NCBI GenBank assembly: GCA_964523675.1
Contig: CAZFZT010000002.1
Coordinates: 1 to 64,000 of the forward strand
Direction: 5' to 3'
DNA: 64,000 nucleotides
Source of the DNA: CAZFZT01 sp964523675
Lineage (GTDB): Bacteria; Planctomycetota; Phycisphaerae; Phycisphaerales; SM1A02
Shown: piece after piece, positions 34,594 through 43,455 of the stretch
How positions within the stretch are numbered: the stretch's first letter is position 1
Layout: every line of letters starts with the position of its first letter
Program-made: the position numbers and the translations under genes
Notes under the pieces: model-generated
Seen by the model: only the letters and a program-made list of their open reading frames with translations
The model's database searches: none
What the model was told of the DNA's origin: nothing

Positions 34594-35271
34594 TTACCCA
34601 AGCAGTCGTCCCGGCAGCGCGTTCTCCTCAACCTGCCCCTCGACCATCTCCACGCGCCATGCTTGTGCGCCCGGCCTTGAGGTCACAACCTGCGCGAGCC
34701 GTGTGCCGACGAAATGCAGCGCTGCGCCGTCGTCGGCCGCATAGCCATCCGGGAGTTCGCCGGCTTCAATGAACTTCAGATAAGTCGGCCGTCGTTGCGG
34801 CTCGCCGTCGTAGTGCGGACACGCGCTGCCTGGCAGAAGGCCGAGTCCATCGCGCAGCGGAGCGAGCGGGCCGAAGGAGTCGGTGGAGCACGCCTCGAAC
34901 CAGCAGTTCATTCCCGCGCTGATGCCGCAGAGAATGATGCCCGCTTCCCACGCTTCGCGCATGATCACATCGACGCCATGCAGTCGCCAGATCGAAAGAA
35001 GATTGGCGACGTTCCCGCCACCGACGTAGATGATGTCCTGCGAAAGGATCAACGCGCGCAGATGTCGGTCATCGCGCGAGAACAGCGGCAGATGAGTGGC
35101 GAGCGCGCGGCCGGAAGGGAACGCTTCATAAAACCGAGCGATGTAGTTCTCAGCATCGCCGCTCGCTGTCGGCACGAAGCAGACGCGCGGCCGATCGCGC
35201 CGTGCTATCTCAAGCACATAGTCATCGAGCAGCGGGTTGTCCGGCTCCATCGAGAACCCGCCGCCTCCCAT
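34594..35271 (-). CDS. Peptidase E (S51 family), start uncertain
   Basis: This is a serine peptidase with an alpha/beta fold, often specific for dipeptides with N-terminal Asp, cytosolic. GISAGMNCWF near residue 120 holds the catalytic Ser, and GLLPGSACPHYDGEPQRR the His region. YVGGGNVANLLSIW is also typical. The only standard start, the ATG at 35271, opens with MGGGGFSM, which sits in the middle of the first beta strand. In frame upstream the codons read ISPRRHIIAM, the expected strand, but an in-frame TAA lies just before and only an ATT could start it. Either a rare start, a sequence error or slightly shortened N-terminus applies. Confidence 0.85.
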   Translation of the reverse strand: MGGGGFSMEPDNPLLDDYVLEIARRDRPRVCFVPTASGDAENYIARFYEAFPSGRALATHLPLFSRDDRHLRALILSQDIIYVGGGNVANLLSIWRLHGVDVIMREAWEAGIILCGISAGMNCWFEACSTDSFGPLAPLRDGLGLLPGSACPHYDGEPQRRPTYLKFIEAGELPDGYAADDGAALHFVGTRLAQVVTSRPGAQAWRVEMVEGQVEENALPGRLLG

Positions 35272-35363
35272 AGCGATGATGTGGCGTCGAGGGGAAATGG
35301 CTTAGATCAACTCGTAAACGGTAGTGGTGATCGGGGAATTTGATCGCCACGAGTGAGAAGGAC

Positions 35364-36011
35364 TCATTCCTCAAAGGCAAACTTGAGCCATGCCTTACGC
35401 ACCTCTTCGATCGTTTCGAACTCGCCGCGATCGACCCTTGCCATGAACGTTCGAGCACGTTCCGACGCGTTGCTGAAGTCCTTCTCGGCAATGGCCTGCG
35501 CGAGATTTGGGCTTTCAAATATCCGTTCAAGCGTATAACCGGAGATCCACCAACGATCGCCGATCTGCACGAGGTAGAGGTCGTACGGCGTTTCGTCAGG
35601 ACGAAAAGTTCGGGCAAGAGCGCGCGGGTGCGTCCTATCGATGATTGTTGCCGGGGGCAGCGGCGCCAGCGGCGAATAGTCCGCTACTTTGAGAAGTCCT
35701 TCGCCGTAGCGTTGATGAACCCGGTGCGCCAATTCGTCAATGCCGCGCAGCGACGCGCTGGACCGGAGCAACCGGCGCTGTAAATCATTCTCCGTATGGT
35801 AAAGCCGCTCCAGTCCATCAACGTCAATCGGATCGCGGGACAGTAAGTCGTTGATGTGTTCGGGGAGTTCATCGGCGGTGGCGTATGGCGTCGGAGCCGG
35901 TTCTGCCGCTGCGATAGTCGCCGGCTCGCTTCCTCCGCAACCGCCCATGAGAGCCGTGAGCAGAATCACCAGCACGGACCACCACCCGCGATTCGTCGAA
36001 CTTGAGATCAT
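35364..36011 (-). CDS. Putative lipoprotein of unknown function
   Basis: I do not recognise the family. An AAAGGG ribosome site precedes the ATG at 36011, and MISSSTNRGWWSVLVILLTA leads to LMGGCGGS, a lipobox with the lipid-accepting Cys. The mature protein of about 190 residues has a helical first part (ELPEHINDLLSRDPIDVDGL, LRGIDELAHRVHQRYGEG) and a second part, YDLYLVQIGDRWWISGYTLE, that looks like a small beta-rich domain of the kind found in SnoaL/NTF2-like or DUF4878-type proteins. It is most likely attached to a membrane facing the periplasm. It lies between nuoF and the peptidase, all co-directional, with no functional link. Confidence 0.6.
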   Translation of the reverse strand: MISSSTNRGWWSVLVILLTALMGGCGGSEPATIAAAEPAPTPYATADELPEHINDLLSRDPIDVDGLERLYHTENDLQRRLLRSSASLRGIDELAHRVHQRYGEGLLKVADYSPLAPLPPATIIDRTHPRALARTFRPDETPYDLYLVQIGDRWWISGYTLERIFESPNLAQAIAEKDFSNASERARTFMARVDRGEFETIEEVRKAWLKFAFEE

Positions 36012-36149
36012 TTGATGCCCTTTCACAAGAGTGTTGCTTCGGCAGGCATCGAATGTACAGACTTTACGACGAGTTCGCAATGCGAAGTGAGTTGCGCCGC
36101 GCCGAGGCCGCGCCCACGCCGCGAGCAAGGAGGCCGGTTCTAACGTCCG

Positions 36150-37535
36150 TTAGGTCGCGCCGATCGTGACGCCCATGCCGTGCGTTCCGGATGTGGTTGT
36201 TCCCGTCGCGTAGCTCACCGGCTTGACGCGGGCCTCGAACTCATCGCGGTACTTGTTCACAATGGTGCGCACGGCCCAGTTGTTGCCATCCGCGAGGCCG
36301 CAGATCGTGGTGCCGGGAATGATGCCCATGGAGCCGCCGAGTTCGAGCAGCAGATCGAGGTCGCGGCTGGTGCCGTCGCCTGCTTCGATTCTGCACAGCA
36401 GTTTGTAAATCCATTGCGAGCCCTCGCGGCAGGGCGTACACTGGCCGCACGATTCGTTCTTGAAGAACCGCGCGATGTTGCGGGCGACGGCGACCATGTC
36501 GGTGTCTTCATCGAAGATCGTCGGGCACGCGGTGCCCAGGCCCATGACGTCGTATTTCTTGCCGATGTCGAAGTCCATCTCAGCGTCGAACTGGTCCGGG
36601 CCGAGGATGCCCATCGACACGCCGCCTGCGATCGCGCCTTTGAAGCGCTTGCCTCCCCGGATGCCACCGCAGTAGTCGTTGACCAACTTTGAAAGCGGAA
36701 TGCCGAGGTCGCACTCGAAGACGCCGGGCTTGTTGACGTGGCCGGAGACGCCCATGAGTTTCGGGCCGAACGACGGCGGGCCGCCGATGGAAGATTCAGT
36801 GCCCATCGACGTGAACCACTTCGCGCCGGTTTCGACGATCGGGCCGGCGGCCGCCAGCGTTTCGACATTATTCACAATTGTCGGCCGGCCGAAGAGACCC
36901 TTCACCGCAGGAAACGGCGGCTTGATGCGCGGCCAGCCGCGCTTGCCTTCGATCGCTTCCAGCAGACCCGTCTCTTCGCCACAGATGTACGCGCCGGCTC
37001 CGCGATGCAGAAAGCAATCGACCTTGAAATCGGATTTGCCCTTGAGTAATCCGCCCCCGGCAGAGCCGAAGATGCCGTTGTCGTACGCTTCTTTGATCGC
37101 GTTCTCAACGACCTTCGCCTGATGACGATACTCGCCTCGGATGAAGAAGTATGCGGTGTCGAGTTGACATGCATAGCAGGCGATGGCGATGCCTTCGAGA
37201 ATGATGTGCGGATCGAAATCGCACAGGAGTCGATCCTTAAAGGTGCCCGGTTCGGCTTCATCACAATTCACCGCAAGGTAACGCCTGCCTCCGTCGGGCG
37301 GCGGCAGGAACGACCACTTGAGCCCGCACGGAAAGCCAGCGCCGCCCCGGCCGCGCAGTTGCGAGTTCTTGACCTCCTCGACGATCGCCGCCGGCTCCAT
37401 GTCAAGGGCCTTTTCAAGGGCCTTGTAGCCGCCCGTGCGGACGTACTCCTCATAGGAGATGACTTTGCGGCTCGCAGGGTCGCCCCACGGGTGCGTGGGG
37501 ATGCGCTTACAGAGAACGGGATCAGTCACGGGCAT
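36150..37535 (-). CDS. nuoF: NADH-quinone oxidoreductase subunit F
   Basis: This is the NADH-binding subunit of respiratory complex I, with FMN and one 4Fe-4S cluster. LRGRGGAGFPCGLKW binds FMN, and VNCDEAEPGTFKDR and YICGEETGLLEAIEGKRGWPR are the NADH-site blocks. SCGQCTPCREG plus the later TTICGLADG give the four Cys ligands of the N3 cluster. The length of 461 residues is slightly above the usual 420-450. A C-terminal GTTTSGTHGMGVTIG tail is extra. No other nuo gene is visible downstream, so either the complex I genes are scattered or the rest of the operon lies elsewhere. Confidence 0.95.
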   Translation of the reverse strand: MPVTDPVLCKRIPTHPWGDPASRKVISYEEYVRTGGYKALEKALDMEPAAIVEEVKNSQLRGRGGAGFPCGLKWSFLPPPDGGRRYLAVNCDEAEPGTFKDRLLCDFDPHIILEGIAIACYACQLDTAYFFIRGEYRHQAKVVENAIKEAYDNGIFGSAGGGLLKGKSDFKVDCFLHRGAGAYICGEETGLLEAIEGKRGWPRIKPPFPAVKGLFGRPTIVNNVETLAAAGPIVETGAKWFTSMGTESSIGGPPSFGPKLMGVSGHVNKPGVFECDLGIPLSKLVNDYCGGIRGGKRFKGAIAGGVSMGILGPDQFDAEMDFDIGKKYDVMGLGTACPTIFDEDTDMVAVARNIARFFKNESCGQCTPCREGSQWIYKLLCRIEAGDGTSRDLDLLLELGGSMGIIPGTTICGLADGNNWAVRTIVNKYRDEFEARVKPVSYATGTTTSGTHGMGVTIGAT

Positions 37536-37657
37536 GGGAGAGAAGTGTAGCGAGGATCGGCCGGCGGGTCGCGCGGGGCGGACTTGTCGAGAGTGCGATT
37601 CTGCCGGTGTTTATCGATCGCGGACATTGCTTCGGAGACGGATGTTAGAATCCCACC

Positions 37658-38842
37658 ATGGGCGTCTTTGCTTTCATTGCGCGCGATGCAGCCGGACAGC
37701 GGATCAGCGGGAAGCTGTCGGGCGGATCTGAGCAGGCGGTGATTGCTGAGCTTCAGGCGAGGCGGCTCGCCCCGGTGCAGATTGAGGAAGTGCATGAGCA
37801 GACGCTTTTTCGCAAGCGAATTTCGATTCGGCAACTCGCGCAGGCCTATCGGCAGCTCTCCGATCTGCTGCGGGCGGGGGTGCCGTTGCTGCGGGCGTTG
37901 CGACTGCTCGGCCGAAGCAAATCGAATCCTCGGCTCGCCAAAGTCATGAGCGAGGTCGCTGATTCGGTCGCTGACGGCGAGCGGCTCGCAGATGCGATGG
38001 GGGCGCACCCGTCGGTGTTTCCGGTGATTCAGGTGGCGATGATCAGCGCCGGGGAGAAGGGCGGCTTTCTTGAGCCGGTGCTCGCGCGCCTGGCGAACTT
38101 TCTTGAAGGTCAGGCCGATATGCGCGGAAAGGTGATCGGCTCGCTGATCTACCCGATCGTGCTCCTTTCGGTAGGTGCGATGATCCTTCTCGCAGCACTG
38201 ATCTTCTTTGTGCCGAAGTTTCAGGACTTTTATGTGAACATCGAACTGCCGCTTCCGACGAAGATGCTGCTTGGCGCATCGGACCTGCTGGTCAGTTCAT
38301 GGCTTTACGTTCTTATGGCCTTTGCAGCGATGGCGGCGGTTGGGTGGTGGTTGATGAAGCAGCCGCATGTGCGCAGACAACTGGCGATCATCCGGCTGCG
38401 CATTCCGAAACTCGGGCCGCTGGTGCAGAGTGTGGCGGTGGCGCGGTTCACGCGCATTCTCGGCACGCTGCTGGAAAACGGCATTCCCATGCTCAGCGCA
38501 ATGCAGATCAGCCGCGATGCAGCCGGGCACGTGCTGCTCGCCGAGGCCATCGACAACGCGACTGAGGCGGTGCGCGGCGGTGAGTCGCTGGCGACGCCGC
38601 TGGCGGAGTCGGGCATGTTCAGCGACGACGTCATCGAGATGATCTCGGTCGGTGAGTCGGCCAACAACCTGCCGGAGGTGCTCATCACGATCGCGGAGAC
38701 CATCGAGAAGCGGGTGGATCGAATGCTCGCTCTCTTGATTCGCTTCATTGAGCCGGCTCTGCTGCTAGGGCTTGCCGGCGCGGTCTTATTTATGTTTGTG
38801 GCGCTGGTTGTGCCGATGATGCGATTGAGCACGTCGGTTTGA
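37658..38842 (+). CDS. gspF: Type II secretion / type IV pilus inner-membrane platform protein GspF
   Basis: This is the polytopic inner-membrane platform protein that couples the cytoplasmic ATPase to pseudopilus assembly. MGVFAFIARDAAGQRISGKL is the typical N-terminus. There are two T2SSF domains (ISIRQLAQAYRQLSDLLRAG to FLEGQADMRGKVIGSLIYP, and VQSVAVARFTRILGTLLENG to LIRFIEPALLLGLAGAVLFM) and three membrane segments. The length of 394 residues is standard. It is the first gene of the secretion operon. No gspE ATPase gene lies in the window, so the motor must be encoded elsewhere. Confidence 0.93.
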   Translation: MGVFAFIARDAAGQRISGKLSGGSEQAVIAELQARRLAPVQIEEVHEQTLFRKRISIRQLAQAYRQLSDLLRAGVPLLRALRLLGRSKSNPRLAKVMSEVADSVADGERLADAMGAHPSVFPVIQVAMISAGEKGGFLEPVLARLANFLEGQADMRGKVIGSLIYPIVLLSVGAMILLAALIFFVPKFQDFYVNIELPLPTKMLLGASDLLVSSWLYVLMAFAAMAAVGWWLMKQPHVRRQLAIIRLRIPKLGPLVQSVAVARFTRILGTLLENGIPMLSAMQISRDAAGHVLLAEAIDNATEAVRGGESLATPLAESGMFSDDVIEMISVGESANNLPEVLITIAETIEKRVDRMLALLIRFIEPALLLGLAGAVLFMFVALVVPMMRLSTSV

Positions 38843-38967
38843 TCGGAACATCGAAGCGTCGAAATCGCCGGGTCGTTACGCGACGCTGGGTAAGAAGGGT
38901 CTGCTCAACCGTTCTTGTAGAAGCCGGTACAATCCGTGTACGCACCAGATTGAGGACTTTCGCAGCC

Positions 38968-39471
38968 ATGAAGAAGAACAATCGTCGCTTTCGCCGCATC
39001 GCCCGCAGGGGTTTGTCACTCATCGAAGTCCTGATCGTGATTGCGATTTTGTTGGCCATTGGCGGGTTGGTGGTGGTGAACCTGTTACCCGCTCGAGAGC
39101 AGGCGATTGTCGATCTCCAGCGCGGCGATTTCGATGCGATCTCCCGCGCGATGGATCAGTTCCGACTCGATATGAATCGCTATCCGAATGAAGATGAGGG
39201 ACTGCCCGCCCTCTGGAGCAGCGAAGTTCTCGAAGATGAGCGCGACATCGAGCGCTGGCGCGGCCCGTACCTGCGCGATCCGCTCCGCGAGGACCGTTGG
39301 GGTGGTGAACTCATTTACCGCTTCCCCGGCGAGATCCGTGGTGAAGAGTACTACGACCTCGTTTCGGTCGGGCCTGACGGCGAAGAGGGCACCGATGACG
39401 ACATTACCAACCACGATCGGTTGCGTGGCGCGGATGGCGAGATCGAGACTGAAGACGAACTGCGCTTCTGA
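38968..39471 (+). CDS. gspG: Major pseudopilin GspG
   Basis: This is the main subunit of the secretion pseudopilus. The ATG at 38968 gives a basic leader (MKKNNRRFRRIARRG) followed by LSLIEVLIVIAILLAIGG, a prepilin-peptidase site with Glu at +5 of the mature protein. MDQFRLDMNRYPNEDEGLPAL and WGGELIYRFPGEI are the GspG signature, and DLVSVGPDGEEGTDDDITN is the calcium-binding loop region. The total length of 167 residues is close to normal. A TACAAT at 38928-38933 could be the -10 box of a separate promoter for gspG, but its -35 is weak. It follows gspF by 125 bp. Confidence 0.93.
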   Translation: MKKNNRRFRRIARRGLSLIEVLIVIAILLAIGGLVVVNLLPAREQAIVDLQRGDFDAISRAMDQFRLDMNRYPNEDEGLPALWSSEVLEDERDIERWRGPYLRDPLREDRWGGELIYRFPGEIRGEEYYDLVSVGPDGEEGTDDDITNHDRLRGADGEIETEDELRF

Positions 39472-39542
39472 GCCGATGTATGGAACAGCCATGCCAGAGA
39501 GCCGCGACCGTCAGGGAGCGCTGCGTGGGCGCTTGTGTTGTC

Positions 39543-40346
39543 ATGAAGTTCCTGGTTGATGGCGCTCAATCGTGCGGAGTGAGGCGGCGCGGTGTCACCA
39601 TTCTCGAGATACTGATCGTCCTGGCGATCCTGATTGCGATCGGCGCGCTGGCTGCGCCGGCGATGTTCGGCGTGATGGAGGAGCGCGCGCTCGCTTCGGC
39701 CGTGGATGCAGCGCAGCAGCAGCTCGTGTTAGCGCGGGCACATGCACAAGCCACCGGCCGGCCGGTTGAAGTGCTGTTTCGACCGGAGCCGCATCGAGTG
39801 ATGGTGCGCTACTTTGAACGAGGTGAGCGAGGAGTCGAAGCGGGGGAGTTTCGAGCTGGAACGCTGCGTGAGGAGGGGGATGTCTTTGCAGAGGATGAAG
39901 AGGAATCGGGTAGAGGTGGCCCGCAAGCAGCGGCGCGCGATGCGGTATCCATGGAAGATGCCGATGCGCTCAGTTGGCGCTGGGCGAGGCAACCGCTGCC
40001 GCGCGGCATAACGCTGCGCCGCGAGCCGCCAGTCGAGCCCGGCTATTCAGGACCGAACCAACGGGAGATGAGGATCGAGGGCTTTGATGGCGGCGAACCG
40101 GGACGCGAGGAGGAGCCGGCGCGGCCGACGCGATTGGCGGTCTTCATGCCTGATGGTTCTGCACTACTGGCTCGTCCGGTGTGGTTGGTGAATGAACGAG
40201 GTCGCGCAGTGCAGCTTGAGGTGAGCGTGTGGACGGGGTTGCCTCGCGTTCAGGAGTGGAGTGGCGGCGACACGGGAGAACCGGAGAATGAAGGAGATGC
40301 ATTTCAGTCGGGCGAAGCCGCAAGCAGCAGGGAGGATGGCCGATGA
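39543..40346 (+). CDS. gspH: Minor pseudopilin GspH-like
   Basis: This is a minor pseudopilin. The ATG at 39543 (MKFLVDGAQSCGVRRRG) precedes VTILEILIVLAILIAIGALA, with the processing site after RRRG and Glu at +5. The next stretch, ALASAVDAAQQQLVLARAHAQATGRPVEVLFRPEPHR, is typical of GspH/FimT. The globular part is rich in Glu and Gly and ends in an acidic tail (GDTGEPENEGDAFQSGEAAS). At 267 residues it is longer than usual GspH (about 170-200). It overlaps gspI by ATGA. Confidence 0.87.
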   Translation: MKFLVDGAQSCGVRRRGVTILEILIVLAILIAIGALAAPAMFGVMEERALASAVDAAQQQLVLARAHAQATGRPVEVLFRPEPHRVMVRYFERGERGVEAGEFRAGTLREEGDVFAEDEEESGRGGPQAAARDAVSMEDADALSWRWARQPLPRGITLRREPPVEPGYSGPNQREMRIEGFDGGEPGREEEPARPTRLAVFMPDGSALLARPVWLVNERGRAVQLEVSVWTGLPRVQEWSGGDTGEPENEGDAFQSGEAASSREDGR

Positions 40347-40807
40347 GGCCGCGCGGCGCGGTGCTGCTGGAAGTGCTTATCTCACTGGCGCTGTTCGTTG
40401 GCGCAGGCGCCTTCGCATTGGCGGCCATGCGGACGACCTTCGATAACATCGAGCGATCGCGGCGGGATCACATGGCGGTTGATCTTGCTCGCTCAAAGAT
40501 GGCGGAGATCGAAGCGGGGCTTGTATCACTCGCAGACCTGCGCGGCACGCTGATCCTTGAAGTAGGCACGGTGCCGGCGGTTGAAGAAGATGCAGATATC
40601 GGCGGCTGGATCGCTGAGGTCGGCACGCAACGAACGGAGTACCGAGGTTTGACGCTGGTTGAACTGACCGTGCGAGAGGACCGGCCAGAAGACGATCCAC
40701 AGGCGGCGCGGTTCACGCTGCGACAACTCGTTCGGCTGCGCGAGGAGCTTGCTGAGGAATACGAGGAAGATGATTTGCTCCGTGGACTGCCGGAGACTGG
40801 CGAATGA
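40343..40807 (+). CDS. gspI: Minor pseudopilin GspI-like
   Basis: This is a minor pseudopilin that helps nucleate the pseudopilus tip with GspJ and GspK. MRPRG is a very short leader before AVLLEVLISLALFVGAGAFA, with Glu at +5. RSRRDHMAVDLARSKMAEIEAG matches GspI after the membrane helix. The total length of 154 residues is normal. ATGA overlaps on both sides (with gspH and gspJ) show tight translational coupling. Confidence 0.87.
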   Translation: MRPRGAVLLEVLISLALFVGAGAFALAAMRTTFDNIERSRRDHMAVDLARSKMAEIEAGLVSLADLRGTLILEVGTVPAVEEDADIGGWIAEVGTQRTEYRGLTLVELTVREDRPEDDPQAARFTLRQLVRLREELAEEYEEDDLLRGLPETGE

Positions 40808-41721
40808 AGCCACGGATGAACACTTGCGAACACGAATGGGGGGGATGGCAGAGATGTCTGCAGCCCAAAGGCGCATGCATTGTGAGGGCTGCACTTGCAG
40901 AGCGTTCATCTGCTTCTTTCGCTTTAGACTCATCCGTGTTTAGCCGTGTGCATCCGTGGCACGTTCCACCGCGCCGGGGCATGACGTTGCTTGAAGTGCT
41001 GATTGCGCTGGGATTGATGCTCGCGCTGCTTGGAGCGCTGTTCGGCTTCTTCTTCAATGCCATTGATTCGCGCGAGCGTGTGCTGGAGATGACCGCACAG
41101 CAGCGTGCGGCGGCGACGCTGATCGAGAGCATCGAAAAGGATCTCATCTTCACCGTTGTAGGTGACAGCAGGTTCGGCGCGGGCGTTTCAGGTGATGAGA
41201 CGACGCTGCGCGTTCTGACCCGGGGCGTATCTGTTCATCTGGCCGAGCGGGGTTCACTCGATCCACGCCCATTCATGGATCTTCAGAAGGCGGAATACCG
41301 CTTCTCGCGCAGCCGAGGCATTGAGATGCGCCGCGCTAACGCCTCGGATGGAACGGATGGTCTGGAGTTCGAACCTCTGGAAGGGTCGATTTTTCGCGTG
41401 CAATTTCGCTATCACGACGGAGAACGCTGGAGTGATACGTACGATTCGATGGAGTCCGGTGCGCTGCCAGTGGCGGTTGAAGTTGCGGTCTGGTTTCACG
41501 CATGGCCCGGCGCGGCCGATGTTGATGAGGAGCAGGACGTTGAGCTTGACGATGAGGCGGCCGACGCTGAGAACGAGCGGTTGACCTTCACGCCGCAGGA
41601 TACATTTGATGAATCAGAATGGGCGCAGCGTGGGGATCGCAATCTGTTTGAAGAGCAGTTGCCGCCGCCTGATCGTGTGCGCGTGGTGATTGTTCCCGAT
41701 GCGCGGGAGGAGGCGCCATGA
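40804..41721 (+). CDS. gspJ: Minor pseudopilin GspJ-like with repeat-derived leader
   Basis: This is a minor pseudopilin of the tip complex. The processed part begins MTLLEVLIALGLMLALLGAL after PPRRG. The ATG that overlaps the gspI stop would give a 59-residue leader encoded almost wholly by a palindromic element (40809-40960). An in-frame GTG at 40948, inside the right arm of that element, would instead give an 11-residue leader (VHPWHVPPRRG), which is a more normal prepilin leader. QQRAAATLIESIEKDLIF and VQFRYHDGERWSDTYDSM are GspJ-like. An acidic stretch (ADVDEEQDVELDDEAADAEN) follows. The true start is unsettled. Confidence 0.85.
   Translation: MKPRMNTCEHEWGGWQRCLQPKGACIVRAALAERSSASFALDSSVFSRVHPWHVPPRRGMTLLEVLIALGLMLALLGALFGFFFNAIDSRERVLEMTAQQRAAATLIESIEKDLIFTVVGDSRFGAGVSGDETTLRVLTRGVSVHLAERGSLDPRPFMDLQKAEYRFSRSRGIEMRRANASDGTDGLEFEPLEGSIFRVQFRYHDGERWSDTYDSMESGALPVAVEVAVWFHAWPGAADVDEEQDVELDDEAADAENERLTFTPQDTFDESEWAQRGDRNLFEEQLPPPDRVRVVIVPDAREEAP
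40809..40960. repeat. CCACGGATG-type palindromic element at the gspJ start
   Basis: The arms at 40809-40838 and about 40930-40960 are inverted copies (23 of 30 bases match), both ending in GCCACGGATG read inward. The loop holds a perfect 8-bp inverted repeat (TGCAGCCC / GGGCTGCA, 40859-40866 and 40886-40893). The element lies exactly between the gspI stop/gspJ ATG and the prepilin processing site, and is open in frame. Confidence 0.8.
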
Positions 41722-43361
41722 AACCAACCTCCAACCACGGAGCGCCACCAATGGCCGCGGAGAAGGGCAATAGTGCGTGCCGTGCGGGCGGCCGGTGGCA
41801 GCGAACATCGCTGGTCCAGCGCGTGATTTTGGCGGTGTGCGGATCGCCTGCACAATCAAACGCTCTCCCCCGTAGCTCTTGGCGTCCCTCCATGGTGAAC
41901 CATCGCAGTTTCGTCATCATTGCTGTGCTTGTGATTACCGCAAGCGCGCTGTTCATTGCCACCGGCGCGCTGTTCATAGCGCAGGCGGAGATTGCGGGCT
42001 CCTCTGGGGCGAGGGCTGCGGCGCAATCACGCGCTCTGGCCTGGTCCGGCTTGCAGATTGTGATCGGAGAACTCAACAGCCAGCGCGATGAGATTCTGCG
42101 GGGTGAGATGCCTCGTCTGGATGAGCAATACGAGGTCTATCAGAGTGCCGGCCGCGCAGGAGTTGTACGCCTGCTCCCTGTCACGGCCGAAGGCAATCGC
42201 GTCGTCGGCGAGAACGGAAAGCTCGACATCAACATAGTGAATGCAGAGCAGCTTGCCGCGACCGAACTGATTGACCTGGCGCTTGCGGAGTCGATTATCG
42301 CGCATCGCGATTCACTCGATCGGCCGATGCAGTCGCTTGTCGAGTTGCTTGAGGCGCCCGGTATGACGCCGGAGATTCTGTATGGGCCGTTGGATGAGAT
42401 GCGCATCATGGATGCGGCGCGCGGCGGTGAGGCCGATCTTGCCGATCGTGTGCTTGCGCGCCTGGGCCATACCGAGCCGCGCGGTCTCGCCGATATCGTG
42501 ACCGTGTTTTCATTTGGTCCGCCGCTGCAACGCGATGGCCGGCTGCGCATCAACCTGAACACCGAATGGTCGGACGAGTTGGCCGGGCGCCTCGATGACA
42601 GATTCGGCGAAGGAACATCTGAAATCGTCAAACGAATCATCGATGACGGGACGACATTCGATAGCGATCGCAAGATCGTCGAAGTATTGCGATTCTTTCA
42701 GGTCGAACCTGAGGAATGGGTGGACATTCTGGATGCTCTTCGAGCGGACGGTGATGAATTCTACAGCGGGCGGCTCGACTTGAATTCGGCTCCTGAATCG
42801 GCGCTGCGCGCTTTGCCCACTGTGACGCCGGAGCAGGCGACTCAAATCCTGCGAGCACGTGACGGCCTTGGCAGTGAGGAGCGAGCGACCATCGTCTGGC
42901 CGTTGTTGGAGAACATTCTTGATTCCGAACAGTATGTGGAACTGGTTGACAAGATCACGGTGCGATCGTGGATCTACCGCGTGCGCCTTGCGGCTGGTGA
43001 AGTTGACGTTGAAGAGCCGGACGGCGAGTTGTCGCGGCCAGTGATCTGGGAAGCGGTGATTGATCTCGCTGCACCGTCAGCGCGCGTCGCCTACCTGCGC
43101 GATGTGACGCTGCTCGAGACGGCGGCGATCATCGCATCGAATGCTTCACTGGCAATGGATGAAGAACTCGATTGGGAGGAGGATTGGTGGGTTGAGGAGG
43201 TCGAGGAGCCGGATGAAGACGTGATTGACGAGGGCGATGAAGAGCCGGATCAAGAGCCGGGCCTCGAGGAAGACGGCGAGGTTGAACCGGATACTGAGGA
43301 GCCGCCGGCAGATGACGAAGCGGGCAAGGGCGCGCGGATTGGGCGTTGGAAGCCGGGATGA
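41718..43361 (+). CDS. gspK: GspK-like tip protein
   Basis: This is the large minor pseudopilin that caps the pseudopilus. The frame opens at an ATG overlapping gspJ, but the first 58 residues are repeat-derived; the likely functional start is the ATG at 41892 (MVNHRSFVIIAVLVITASAL). GKLDINIVNAEQLAATELID and a second GRLDLNSAPESALRALPTVT are the paired helix-hairpin (SAM-like) blocks of GspK. The usual GspK processing motif is not clear here, as no Gly directly precedes a hydrophobic start with Glu at +5. The C-terminus is highly acidic (DWEEDWWVEEVEEPDEDVID and beyond). It is followed by a 94-bp gap before gspL. Confidence 0.85.
   Translation: MKPTSNHGAPPMAAEKGNSACRAGGRWQRTSLVQRVILAVCGSPAQSNALPRSSWRPSMVNHRSFVIIAVLVITASALFIATGALFIAQAEIAGSSGARAAAQSRALAWSGLQIVIGELNSQRDEILRGEMPRLDEQYEVYQSAGRAGVVRLLPVTAEGNRVVGENGKLDINIVNAEQLAATELIDLALAESIIAHRDSLDRPMQSLVELLEAPGMTPEILYGPLDEMRIMDAARGGEADLADRVLARLGHTEPRGLADIVTVFSFGPPLQRDGRLRINLNTEWSDELAGRLDDRFGEGTSEIVKRIIDDGTTFDSDRKIVEVLRFFQVEPEEWVDILDALRADGDEFYSGRLDLNSAPESALRALPTVTPEQATQILRARDGLGSEERATIVWPLLENILDSEQYVELVDKITVRSWIYRVRLAAGEVDVEEPDGELSRPVIWEAVIDLAAPSARVAYLRDVTLLETAAIIASNASLAMDEELDWEEDWWVEEVEEPDEDVIDEGDEEPDQEPGLEEDGEVEPDTEEPPADDEAGKGARIGRWKPG
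41732..41897. repeat. CCACGGAG-type palindromic element at the gspK start
   Basis: The left arm CCAACCACGGAGCGCCACCA (from 41731) and the right arm CTCTTGGCGTCCCTCCATGG (41876-41895) are imperfect inverted relatives (compare CCACGGAGCGCCA with CCATGGAGGGACGCCAAG). The element fills the space between the gspJ stop and the likely real gspK start codon, and that ATG lies within its right arm. Confidence 0.65.
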
Positions 43362-43455
43362 TTTTGGTTTGTTGGGTGCAGTGGGTGCCCGTCACTCCAG
43401 CTTCTGTTGCACCAGGTTTGAACGTGTTCACGAATTGCCGGTAGGATGACTTGCG

